NCBI GenBank assembly: GCA_025331125.1
Contig: JAOALB010000001.1
Coordinates: forward strand, 62,001-126,000
Direction of reading: 5' to 3'
DNA: 64,000 bases
Source: Mycogone perniciosa
Lineage: Eukaryota > Ascomycota > Sordariomycetes > Hypocreales > Hypocreaceae
Position 1 is the first letter of the stretch, and every line of letters starts with the position of its first letter. The translations under genes were made by a program, and so were the position numbers. Below, piece after piece: positions 35,368 through 46,717 of the stretch. The notes beneath the pieces are model-generated. The model had not been told where the DNA came from. It made no database searches and worked only from the letters and a program-made list of their open reading frames with translations.

Positions 35368-36746
35368 TGTTGTCTTTCTTTTGTGCTGGTAGAAGACGCG
35401 TTGAGGGACAGGGGCAGATCTATCTGCTGGATAATATCGAATCGAGCGCAAACTGTGGATTATCCAAGGGACCTCCTCGCCTCAATCGTGTACACGCGCA
35501 CACATGAAGGAGAGGCAAAAAAGATTGAAAGAGAAATGAATTGGCCAGAAGGTCAATGACGGAGAGGAGGAACGGACAGGAGAAAAAATACGACCAAGTT
35601 CGTTCCGTTCAAGCCGATACGTGTTGCCCGAACGGGAATAACGAGGCTTTTTCCCGCGTTTCTAATTTGACGATGCAGATGCCACTGGCTGGATCTGATG
35701 GAGTGGAGAAGATGATCGACTTGTTGCCCCTGTAATAAAAATGGCTACGGAGTACTCCGTACAATGCCTGCTATAATGTGTGAATCCTGGGTAACCTAGG
35801 AGGTGCTTGTGTCTGACGCAAACATTGAGGAATGCAAGAGCTGACAACATCACATGGGTATTTGTGCAGACCGTCATACACGTACAAACTATACCAAGTT
35901 CGAGGCCAACATGGCACTGGTTTCTTTCATTGGACCTTTGCTTGCTTGTCATTGCAAATGGTAGCAGAGCGGACAACAGTGGGTGGTACACATCTACTCC
36001 GTAAAAGACTCAATATGCAAGAGAGCGGAAATGAATAATATGAACGGTGAATGCTTTATTCGATTGCTATCTTCCAGCGTTCCGTTTCAACCTTTCTGAA
36101 GCCCTCCCATTTAAGCAACTATTGCAAATTAGTATTCCCAAATTCACATCCTTCCAGAGCAAGATATGCTCAACCCGGATCCCGGCATCTATCACCTACC
36201 ATGAGAGGCCATTTTGTCAAACATATAACTTGAAAGAGAATTCCACCGGTTACTATCCCTCTGCCGGTATGTCGAAACCCAGGGCGCAAATACTATGCGC
36301 GAACTAGACCAACGATGAGTCTGTCTTCCTTATCATGAACTCCCTGGGTTGCCTACCTTTCCTTGAAACTGACTGTGCTTTTGAACTTCAGTGGAGCAAA
36401 CTGGAACTTCTTGAAATCTAGAAGGTATATGTGCTCCGGAATCGAGGGATTTGGATTCAGTTCGTGGCATTGCCACGGGCCTCACTGACGGGTTCCTCAG
36501 AGGCAAGCTGCATTGAGGCTAATCTTTCGGAGACAGCCTCCTCAGAGGCAATGGCATCAGAGGCAGAATCTTCAGCAGCAGCCTGCCCAGCGGCAGGGTT
36601 CCCAGAAGCACACTGTCCTTCAACTTCGCCTTCAGTCTCTTCAGTACCCGGTCTCTTGGCTAGATGTGGCGCATAGAGCCACTCATTCTGAGTTAGGTTC
36701 ATCATTCTCACGGTGAGGGGAAACTAGCTTGTAAGATATCATCAAG
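35368..36746. other. Spacer with a repetitive SEA-coding stretch
   Basis: No supported gene. A perfect TACGGAGTACTCCGTA palindrome is at about 35746-35761. At about 36494-36575 the sequence repeats TCAGAGGCA-like units and stays open on both strands (Ser-Glu-Ala repeats one way, Ala-Ser-Glu the other), with an 84-codon minus frame at 36457-36711 lying 35 bases beyond the stop of the next gene. It may be a decayed or alternative 3' exon of that gene. Confidence 0.4.
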
Positions 36747-37121
36747 TTATACCTGAGGGATCTTCCGAAAATACCGCCTGGCAAATCGATCCTTGTGCCT
36801 CTTCTTGCGCGCCTCAAACTCCAGCCGAGCCTTGAGCTCAGCAGCCTCCCGCTCCGCCGCTTCCTTGGCCCGCTTCTCGAAGAGCATCTTGGCGAGTCCG
36901 GTGCTCTTGTACTCTTCGACGGGACACTCGTAGACGGTCATGTCTCGCTTCACCCGCTTGCGCTCTTCGACGGGGACTTGGTCGCATTCGGAGGGATGGG
37001 GCGTCTGAGTGCCTGCGATACAAGCTTCCTCGAGGAGTTCATGGTGCTCACGGCAACGCTCCCAGCCGTAGTGCCGCTCGATGCCGCACAGCTTGCACTT
37101 GACGATAAGTTCGTAGCACAT
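36747..37121 (-). CDS. Small conserved CxxC protein, function unknown
   Basis: The ATG at 37121 gives 124 residues beginning MCYELIVKCKLCG. Cys9 and Cys12 with Cys23 and His26/His27 (ERCREHHEL) form a plausible single zinc-binding knuckle, followed by a second small cysteine-containing segment (ACIAGTQTPHPSECDQ). The C-terminal third is a highly charged helix (KMLFEKRAKEAAEREAAE) that ends in a basic RRYFRKIPQ. The frame upstream of 37121 is open for 48 more codons but lacks ATG except a non-conserved-looking one and is likely leader. The end may be spliced: a GTATAA donor sits at the last codons. I do not recognise a named family beyond a fungal hypothetical protein. Confidence 0.6.
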   Translation of the reverse strand: MCYELIVKCKLCGIERHYGWERCREHHELLEEACIAGTQTPHPSECDQVPVEERKRVKRDMTVYECPVEEYKSTGLAKMLFEKRAKEAAEREAAELKARLEFEARKKRHKDRFARRYFRKIPQV

Positions 37122-38135
37122 CTTGGACGGCAGGGTGGTACACACTGTGTCCGTGACTAGTATGCAGGAGAGCCGTGTAAGTGGTGAGGACTCTCGATGC
37201 AAAGTCAGGATCGCTATCAATGATGAATGTGAAGCGCGCAAAACATACCAAGTTGTGAGCGTCAACTCCTATCTAGGATGATGCCCGGGTGGTGTTGGTT
37301 GAAAGATGACAAGAAAGTGAGGAAGTCCGGGGGCTCTTGTATGTCTGGTGATCGATCATCTCGGACAATAATCCTATTCTGTGTTCACTTCCTATTCACA
37401 TTGGCAAACATCTGCTGACCTCACCAAGTGCTCAGGGGGTACACTCAATAACACCAAAAATGAGATCAATATGCTATTGTTCTTCTCATCACAATATGGT
37501 AACACAAAAACGCCCAGCTCACTTACTATATAAAGCCACTAATATGAAGGTTTAGAGAAGCCAAGGCAGGAGCGCTTCTCAAGCCTTGGTGATTGTTCTC
37601 TATTTTGACACTTCCTATTGTGACTCTTTTCACAACTGCACGACCCGTTTCTGTCCTATCTCACCCGTTCTGTGAGGATCCTTCCCAGCTTCATATTGTC
37701 AGGTATCAGCTTCCGGAACATGACATTACTCGATTGACGGACTAGTATTACAATAGCGTTCATTACCCTCTGCCAACTCTTCGGGAGACATAGGGTGTGG
37801 ATACTTACAAACAATCCGTCGGTTGCAGGTAAATATATATTTACCACTTTTATGGTCAACTCCGCAGCCGACAGTCTGGCTTGCTCTGTATGGCTTTATG
37901 ATTGCACTTGGAACTCGATGTCGCCTCGTAGATGTCGCCACCATCTTCCATGGTACGTAAATGACCACATGTTCCATCCTGGGTTCGCATGGGCCTGATT
38001 GGTGAACTCGCCTGACAGGTCGATCATAAATCCTGGGAATTCTGACTGAGTCCTCCAGCCTGGTCCCAGGTGTCGACCGCAGTAGTTAGAAGTGTGTTAT
38101 GCCAGAAAGTTGCAATTCCATATGTCGAGATAGCC
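37122..38135. other. Spacer with promoter-like and cysteine-rich relic sequence
   Basis: A clear TATATAAA box (about 37527-37535) on the plus strand is followed by a CT-rich stretch, but the first ATG downstream (37719) is closed after four codons. On the minus strand, 37726-37977 stays open for 83 codons and carries cysteines spaced like a small secreted protein (VGCGVDHKSGKYIFTC, then VCKYPHP and RYCN), without a visible signal peptide. Both look like remains of small genes. Confidence 0.3.
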
Positions 38136-41100
38136 TCAAACAGGAAAAAGGCTATCACTTGTAGCTCTTCTCTGAACCCCGGTCTGAGTCGGAGTCCTTC
38201 TATTTCTCCGCCATCCGGGTAGTTTCTCCCTTGCGGTCTTCAACCATGCCGGTAAATCTTTCTGGCCATGTTTTTGTTGCTTGCTATGCCGCCCCAGCAC
38301 TTCCGTCAACTGATCACGTTCGGCGTGAAATGCCTTCTGCTTATCATCCGTAGTCATTATCAACGAGTTGAATATCCAGGTTCTTCCAGGATTTCCCACC
38401 CCACCATCGCCGCCACCACTTCGTTTCCTGAAGCCCCCAAAGGCCCAGGGATTCCTCTTCTGATCCCGCAGATTTCGGGCCATCCAATCGTTAATCGAAT
38501 CGCCTTTATATGCATAAATAAACGCCAGCGATAGAACCATTACCGTGACTGGAATCCCGGTGATCCAGAAGATACGCTGAGTATGGTCCATATCTCTTAC
38601 ATCAGCTGTATTCATCCCCATGAAGCTTGAAACGAATGACAAAGGTAAGAAAAATAGGGTCACAATGGTAAATACTCTAATAGCCTTCCCATGATCCTCT
38701 TCCGTGATCTCAATTATCTGCTTTATCTGCTCCTTTAAAGACTTTGATCTTGTCTTTAGGATGTCGATCTCATGGTTCCTCACACTGAGCTCGCGTAAGT
38801 GCATCGTAGCGTACGACCTTTCTATCTGATGTTGACCGAATCTTGTCGTGTCGGTAATTCGGAAGGAGTGGGGAGATAAAACCTTGAGAAAGTCAGAGAT
38901 AAGAGCGTCCTGGCTCGATACCAACTTATTCAAGGCATCAAGCTCCTCCTCAAGAGCGTAAATGTCTAGAAAATCCGCTTCTGGGGTCGACGGTTAGCCT
39001 GGAAGTGAAGCCAAGAAGTGTAATCCTTGTAGAGCTTGATAAAAGCAGGCTCTTGAGAAGACCGAGATGGTGGGTGGGCTTGAGGTTGAACATTCTGCCC
39101 TATGCAGACCAGAGCAAGAGTCAGAAACTCGGGGCCAACTGCCTCAAGTCCAAGGCTGTCGATATTGCGTGTGGTGTTCCCTAGGATAATGATATCCTCC
39201 TTTGCATTATCTAGAAAGTACTCGGCCTTTTGTTTTGCCTCGTTATTTACCATAGCCAGTTCGTCAATATTATCTCGAATGCGGCCAGTTTGTCCTCCTG
39301 TTGTTACCTTGTTGTTCCGCTGACTCCAAGACCTATTTAGATAAGATAGCAATTTCGACTGGACGACATACATTGAAATGATCTGCTGGAATGCGTAGAC
39401 TAAATTTATCAGTAATGGAGGCCGCTGTGTTTCGTTTCCATCAGTATGGCCACGCCATGCATGAGATAGCAGGCTGTGCACCTCCTTGGCTGACCTGCTG
39501 ATTGGCAGTAGGCTCTGGATAAAGTCTTCCACAACGCCAAGCATACCCACGCCAGGAGTTTGAACATTTTGGCCGGTCATCCTCTCGTAGTTGAGCCACA
39601 CAAAGCAAGGGTCATCGTATGGCCGCTCAGTCTTTGCGGTGTATTCAATATGTTCTTTGTGTAGGTGCTCTAGAGCTTTGGTTGCAGAGGAGTAACGGCT
39701 TCTCATACTGCAGTCCGAACAACTCAACCAGAATTTCTTCTGAGAGGATGTAACTGGTAGCGATTGGTCGATCAACACAGAATGTTGAACATAACCCCTT
39801 CGGATAATGTACTCGCATTGGTTAGCCGGTCCACGCTCCGCCTCTTCCCAGGCCAGTTGCTGAAAAGTCACCAAATTAGTGATTGACCGATCCATTGTCT
39901 TGTGTTGGTGCATACGGGAACTTACACGGAAAATTGTATCAACAGAGCCCCAGAACCGAATACAAATATTGTGGTTCCCTAGTCTTCCCTCCATCGGTAT
40001 AAATGCCCCGAGGATATCCTGACTGACCTCGAGAAGCTCCTTCATGAGTACCTTATCATGGCTCATCATTAGCACAGACTGAGGCCGTCCCCAGTTCGTC
40101 AGCTCAGGCTCAGCAGAAGGAGTTGTTTTCGTCAATTTTGTATTCATTTTAAACGACTCGTGCAGCTGGGCCGATCCAGAGGGCATCTGAGCCGCGCCCT
40201 CCAGGCTCAAGTTTGAATTGTCGATGACTGTTCGATCCGGTGTCATCACCTCCTCAGTAATATTTCCATCTCCACTCTTTTGGCCAACACCCGTGGCAGG
40301 GTCATCTTGTCCCGCTCTTGTATCCTCATCAGTAGGAAGCTTCTTGAGGAAATCATACCTCAGAAATAGATCCTGCATCGTATACTTGAGAGCCCCCGAA
40401 TACAGCTTTTCAACGATGGGTTCAGGAAATGACTTATCCAACTGATTCAAAAGCTTCTCTACAGCGTCATCCCTATCCTGGGGCAAGCGTTCGCCTGTCT
40501 CATTCCCTAACTTCCAGGTAAAGAATGGTATCTTGGTCATTTCAGGGCCAATATTCTCGGCTGATCTGATGGTACAGTCCGACGGCGATTGTCCATTCTG
40601 CATAGGAAACGACTCACGGGTGCTATTAAAGCGAACCCCACGATGCTGGACAGGCTCAGGATGGGTGCTTCCTCCCACATGCGATGTGTTAGAATCACCC
40701 GCATTGGAGTCATAGTGATCACTATGACGACGTTCTGTGTTGACCAAATTGGCCTGGTCAAATCTGTTGCGACAATTTCCCATGTGTGTCGGAGATGGGC
40801 TTCTATCAGAGTCGCTAATCTGGGGTTCAGATCAGATCAGATCTTTGCAAAATTTCCAACCCCAGGGGGACTCTGTTACTCACTTCCAAGATTTGATCAA
40901 TATCGTTGATCGTTTCTTCCTGTGTATTTAACAGATCCTCCAGATAAAAAACTCTTGGGCCCCTTGCAATTGGAGCTGAAACGTCATTTATGACAAGTCC
41001 TCTCTCCAGGTTTTCATCAGCTTGAGTTGTCCAAATATAATTTCGGTCTCGGTTTCGCTGGCAAGATGCCGATCGACTTATTCTCGCAAGCATTCTACTC

Positions 41101-43839
41101 GGAGAGCCACCTTGGACACGGCCTTCAACAGAAACATATCTCAGTCTTTCCCTGGATCGAATTCTTGGGCGACAAACTACGCCATCCCTTCTTCCTGTCC
41201 CATCTGCCGACATACCATGAAAGGGCACATCTTTTCGCTGTGCATGGAATGGAATACTGTCGCTGATAACAATAGGCTTACCCCATTGGTCCCGGTCTGG
41301 AGATATTGCTCTGGGAACAGTATCTTCAATTCGGCGATTTCGAAGCACTAAAGCTCCCGGCTCTTGGTAGCATCTCGTACCCAAAGTTGATGTTCCACGA
41401 GTGCCTTCACCAGCGTTCTTGCTCGAGTTAAGCCATGGCAGAGGCGGCAGGGGCTGTGGGATTTTTTGGAGTGAGGGATGCATGGCATGATCTCGTCCTG
41501 TTCTGTCATTCCGCAAGTATTTATCCCACCCTTCGGCCAGGGAGTATTGTTCGGGAGTTACCTCCAAGTCTCCTCTTGATGCTGCTTGCGCAGGTGAAGC
41601 ATTTATATGGCGTTCTCGCAAGACCAACTGCGTGTTGTGAGTGCGGCCCTCCTCAGCAAATTTGCCAGGCTCCTTGTCCAAGTCATGAGGTGGATCGCAG
41701 GCTCCAGTATCAAGACCGCCCAAAAGACATGAAATGCCTTTATCGGGTTCTTCCTCTGGAATAGATTTGTCTGTTTCCTTCCCCAATGGATATTTCATTG
41801 ATTGACGGTCATCAGTCTGCGCCATGTTTGCAAGTACACCATCCCCTGACTGATCTGAAGGAAGGTGAACTCTTTTCTCATTCGCATCAGAGGACCTCAG
41901 ACGCGGCTCCATAGCCCTCTCAGTCCTCTCCACTTCCCGTCTCCATAGTAACACCATTGGACCGGATAAGACCTCATTCATACGCAATTTCTCGTCCTTG
42001 CTTTTCAAGTAAAAGATATGCAGCTGAGACTTTCGTGATTGAAGAATCTGAGTCCACCTGTTTGGTGTTAAGATCTCGTTATCTGAGTCCAGCAATTGAT
42101 ACTCAAAAACTTCAGTAGCATTACCCCTAACAACAGCGACTGCATGCCTCAGAAAGTCGACATAAGTAAATTCTGGTTTAACAATGATCCTATACCGGCG
42201 TCTATCCTCGTCGACGAGCTGAATTGTTACTGGCTCAGCTCTACCAGATGTTCGTGGATCAATTGTGATGGACTCTCCCCAAATATCCTGTTCAGATTGA
42301 TCCGCGAATGTGATGAGCACTTTTGAGCCGATGAGGAGACACCACAGTTGGCCAACGTGAAGGATATCATCCCTTGAATTGTTCGCTGACATCTTTCGCA
42401 CGACTTGAGTTCTCTCACGCACGACGCCGACATCAAACCCATGGAGACTTTGAAGTAGGGTTTGCGAACGGTACTCGCCGTCGCCAGTGGTGATGTGACT
42501 AGCAGTGGATTGGAGTTTCAAATATGGGGACGCAAGAAAATATACAGGATCCTTCTCCATGTTTTCTGTCGAGTCGTGCGTTTCCTGAGGATACGTCCCT
42601 ATAGATCGGAGGACAAAACCTGGTTCAACATATCCGCCACTCTTAGAAAACTTATCTTTGACATTCTCTAACAACGCCAAGGCAACCGCCATAATATCGT
42701 TGGAAATAAAAGGGCAGTTTTGGACGAGTTTCTATTTACCTGTTAGCATGACACACAGATAGCACACTGCTACAAGACCTCAACAGTCATACCTGAAGAA
42801 CCTTGTGGTCCAAGGTGGACCGTTTTACATGACTTCCACGAAGATCTGTCAGCATAATACAAAGGCCAAAAAGCCTCATCACTTACAGCCATCGCATCTG
42901 AACTGAGGACGAGTCTGCGTCTTCTATTGGTGGCCCATCTGCGCAGATGAGGGTAATTTTTCCTTGTCCCGTCTCATTGGGCCAGAACTCCGATGCGTGA
43001 ATTACTTGAAGTTTGGCCAACCAATCTTGGGTAGGGGATTCATGTTGCCCCGTCCAAGCTAATGCTTCTGCTTTAAATGCTGTATCTTCCTCAGCGACTC
43101 TCGCCTCTCCACTGACCATGTTATTCTTTTTCATCAGCACATTGAGAGAAAGGCCCTGCTCCTCGACCACCTTGAACAGTCTTGATGGACGGTTTACCCC
43201 AACATTTTCTTCCCGGTTCAAGTAGTAGCCATACTCAGATGGAGTTGATTGTGGAGGAGTTTGCTCAACAAGTGGCACTGGAGATCGTTCAGAATATCGT
43301 GGAATATATCGAATTGGAGATCGTTCCATAGATCGCGTTACTCGTCGATATCGCCTTGGAGGCAGTTCGCTAGACTCCACCGAGTATCGTCGATATTGTT
43401 TTGGAGATTATCGGTAGTGCACCGGAGATCGTTCAGGATATCGTGATATATGTCGCATTGAAGATCGTTCCATCTCCGTTCCTAGTGGTCGGCTTCCCTT
43501 TTTCTCCTCTTTAATCCCGTGTCCAGGTCGAACCGCATGTCTAAGGCGTGCGTATTCATCTTCAAATCCATCATCGAAGTAACCTCTGTGGTCATCATTG
43601 GCGTCGACTTTGTTGTTATCTTTGTATTCTTCTCCGAAGTCATCCTCAAAGTCACGTAGGGACATTCTATCAGAGTCGAATATGTCGCCGTTATTTCTGT
43701 ACTCATCTCTATAGTTATCTTTGTTCTCATATTCGTCGCTATCGTCGTAGTCTTCCACGTAGGCTTGGTATGGCCTTGTTCGCTCATTTCTGGGAATACC
43801 CGAGCTGTGCTCTGAATCCGATGCGTCTTGACGACCCAT
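38136..43839 (-). CDS. ULD / zinc-finger / CorA-like membrane protein, disrupted in two places
   Basis: A very large minus-strand gene of roughly 1800 residues. Proposed exons: 42887-43839, 42793-42832, 40884-42731, 39926-40819, and 39859 down to 38136. In order: an acidic Asp/Tyr/Glu-rich N-terminus with two copies of an RYxERSPV-type repeat, a fungal ubiquitin-like (ULD) domain (TIQLVDEDRRRYRIIV to LLDSDNEIL), a long charged linker, a C2H2-like finger (CSDCSMRSRYSSATKALEHL then HKEH), and a C-terminal CorA-like pair of membrane helices with the signature SFVSSFMGMNT. CorA proteins carry Mg2+; many fungal relatives are thought to signal rather than transport. Two problems: an in-frame TAA at 43408-43410, and a frame change at about 38969. 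The coding is otherwise intact, so it may be functional with unusual splicing or a base error, or recently inactivated. Confidence 0.68.
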
Positions 43840-45487
43840 GCCGATCAAAATGTTGCGGATCTTACCCCGAGTACGGAGTAAAGACTTTTGAGATGAACCA
43901 GCTCAAAGACAAATATGCCCTGAACACGGCCTACTCAAGAAAATTGGTATGAAAGACGAATGCGGAGAGTACAATTAATTGATCACAATGGTGGGGTGGA
44001 AGATGTCAAGTCGAGGACGGGGACAATGCATTTTTATTCAAAGTACTTCCTCCATAAACAGCAGTCTAATAGGTGAGTGATATTCACAGCTTGCTCAAGA
44101 ATCATGTACATGTATGGTAGCACAGGAGGACGTACGTCAGCCGCACACGGATATTATTGAGGGATAATACCAGGCCATCTGGCAGCTTCCTTGATCCGTC
44201 ATTGAGATCCAGGTCGATCCTGACTAGCATGGCGTATCACTTTAGCATTTTGGAGCGGCCTGGAAGGGAATTTGCTCAATTTCTGTGTAATGCAGTCGAG
44301 AGGATGTTTGGGCATCAGTTTCGTTGCCCTTCATTCACAAAATAGAGTCCATGGGAATCTACTCAATGAAGATGCATTGACAATGGAGCGGGGTAAGCCA
44401 CCAGGAACTTGGGAGCTGAATGTTGCATATGCATGCAATATAACTACGGAGTACTCCGTAAGGTCAAAGCCAGTAATGGCTCAGTTAGTGGGTAATTCCA
44501 AGGTACGGAGTAGAAAGCAGGTCCTTGTTTGGTCACTCGTTGCAACACAACAACGACTGTGGGCAGTGATGACTGAGGAGAATGCCACGAAAGGGTGAGG
44601 ATCCTGTAATACTGCTTGGATGAATTTTTGTGGATGATGCTCCTGCACCCCCTGTCGTCGTCCTAGGAGCCATCGTGTGGTTCGATCACGTCGTGGAAGC
44701 GGTGACTACAAAGAGCAATATGATCAAGTTAAGTACCAGTACTGAGTTTCTCCTCGGAGATACGCGTCGGAGTATACATGGCAAAGGCCACCAGCATGCG
44801 CTAGAGCTACTGTGCCCTGAAGCTGACCCTCCTCGTTGGAGTGTGCGGCGGTGTTCCCTGGGGCGAACACGGGGAGGTTTGTTTGGTGATGTACGAAGTA
44901 ATCATCAGCGAGAGTCTGTTGACATCGGGCCATGTGACTAGCAAGAGTATATATTTAGAGGGCCTTTTTCTCCCTTAAAAGAAAGGTCTAAGGAGGTCAA
45001 TATAGCCACTCATCTGCCCCCTAACTGATATTCACTCGTGCATCTGCTGCTGGTATCCTCTCAGATTCTTTCACTTTCTTCTGTGTGGCCTTCGTCTTTG
45101 ACACTCGCTTTTAGACCAGTCTAGAGACTGGACCCCCCGTAGTGTCTAGAAGATATATTAAACAGCTTAGTAGATATTGTTAGCGCCTAGGTAGCATCGA
45201 ATCGGACGCGCAGATATTTGCTATGGTCTTGTCACAGCCAAGGCGAGCTCACACATGTATGATGACTATTGTCTTACAAAAGCTAACCTAAGGATTGACC
45301 TATGAGAAAACAGCATCATTACATTGAGAGGTGCGTGTATACTATATTTCAGAATATATATGTACGGCTCGAAATCCTGCTACCTGCGGTGCCTGGTACC
45401 TCATTGTCTATCTGCTTGAATCCAGTATATTCCGCCATCCAACTTCAGCTCTTCCACGCAAGGTCCCAGAACAAACATCAGCATACA
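43840..45487. other. Spacer between CorA-like gene and secreted-protein gene
   Basis: No supported gene. Contains TACGGAGTA at about 43870, a perfect TACGGAGTACTCCGTA palindrome at about 44444-44459 and another copy at about 44503. The right end (44940-45480) is probable promoter for the following small secreted protein. The 100-codon frame at 44630-44941 has no recognisable content. Confidence 0.45.
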
Positions 45488-46250
45488 ATGAAGTTCTCTA
45501 CTTCTTGTATCGTATTGACTCTGACTTGCGTCGTGCTGGCAGTACCTAAGGTCGAACAGCACCCGTCTAAGCTCAGAGACGATCCTCACGACCTTCATCC
45601 GACCCCAGAGCCTACAGGACGATTTTGCCTTAATTCTACCTCGTCGCCAAGGGGGTTCGTCACGTCCTCTTTCATGTTTATTGCACTATATTTACGTAAC
45701 CTTCTCTTGCTTCTAGACTCCATCTCCGAATCTGAGGCAGATGCTATCTCCTACTGCAGGGGATCGGGATGCACACGAAGGATGTCCGATGACTTTATCG
45801 TTGCCGCTGCAGTTGATCGCGCCAAAGACGGCTCATACATCCAGGTACTTAGCGCAGGTATGTAGATGCTTCCCAGCTCTAATATAATTCTCCAGATTAC
45901 TAGATGTCTTGATCCATCGAAATCCGGCTTGGATCCGAGCGACATGGGTGGTCAGCTGGATGTGCGTTATCCCAATGGCGCTCAGTGTACGTTTGGAGGC
46001 TATGGCGCGATTTTGAACGAACAGTGAGTATTTTCACCACGTTCTACTTTTGATCAAACGTACATCTTATCTTTATAAATAAAAATAGAACAGAGTCGAA
46101 CCTACCCTGAACCGCTTTTGCCTGCGTTGTTGCTCAAAGCGAATGACCAAGACAATTGCAACTCTCATCATGGAAGAGCTGGGTGTGAGGTTGCTGTCCC
46201 GGGCCAATATGACTTTCCGCAACTTGGTGTCTCTTGCAAATGAAAGCTAG
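45488..46250 (+). CDS. Small secreted cysteine-rich protein, exon structure unresolved
   Basis: The ATG at 45488 opens a classical signal peptide (MKFSTSCIVLTLTCVVLA). After a hydrophilic linker come the block SYCRGSGC and, across a likely intron (about 45844-45896, acceptor CTCCAG), a second block with CLDPSKSG and GAQCTFGGYG. A third block with CNSHHGRAGCEVAV and a final Cys lies near 46150-46240 past another intron (donor GTGAGT at 46023). The CRGSGC element is loosely reminiscent of Kp4-type secreted proteins; this is weak. The last exon does not join in the frame that reads these cysteines using consensus sites, and an internal segment near 45655-45715 looks like an unspliced intron. It may be a real effector-like gene, or one that is decaying. 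Confidence 0.4.
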
Positions 46251-46369
46251 AGATCCTATCTACCCCTTGTATGTGGGCGCTTGTTTCGAGGGAAAATGAG
46301 AATGGTGTTGGATAGAGTAATCTGGGTAGCTGGTTGTACTCCGTCTAACAATGGCCCCCCAACACTGAC

Positions 46370-46717
46370 TTAGGAGTAACCTATCTTACAATTGACAGAT
46401 TGAACTGTACCAATAACAGTATTCACCGACCGCCAGTAATTACCCGCAGGAATGGTAAAATGCTGGGTATCCCCATTACAATCTTGCTGAGAATATAGCT
46501 TGCATCCAATCCCCCCAAAGGTTAGCGCAGACCTGCTTGCACCGACTGACATTGCACCAGGCGAAATGTTGATACAGTTCCCATTCCCTGTATCCCAAGA
46601 TCCAATCGACTTGTAGGCGTCACAATCGGCATTTAGGCATTGGTAGAAGTAAGCTCCGTTAGGGTGTGACCCGGCGATAACGAGAGGTAGTAATGCTAGC
46701 AGGTAGATTGGCTGCAT
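46370..46717 (-). CDS. Small secreted six-cysteine protein, crystallin-like
   Basis: Single exon of 115 residues. The signal peptide MQPIYLLALLPLVIAG is followed by a mature domain of about 99 residues with six cysteines (27, 32, 48, 72, 80, 110), an even number that fits three disulfides. The second half, GCKLYSQQDCNG to GTVQSVNC, has the spacing of a beta/gamma-crystallin-like Greek-key motif seen in secreted fungal proteins. Such proteins are often effectors, antimicrobials or wall-associated; nothing here decides which. It sits next to another small secreted protein gene on the opposite strand and borders an AT-rich stretch. Confidence 0.7.
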   Translation of the reverse strand: MQPIYLLALLPLVIAGSHPNGAYFYQCLNADCDAYKSIGSWDTGNGNCINISPGAMSVGASRSALTFGGIGCKLYSQQDCNGDTQHFTIPAGNYWRSVNTVIGTVQSVNCKIGYS

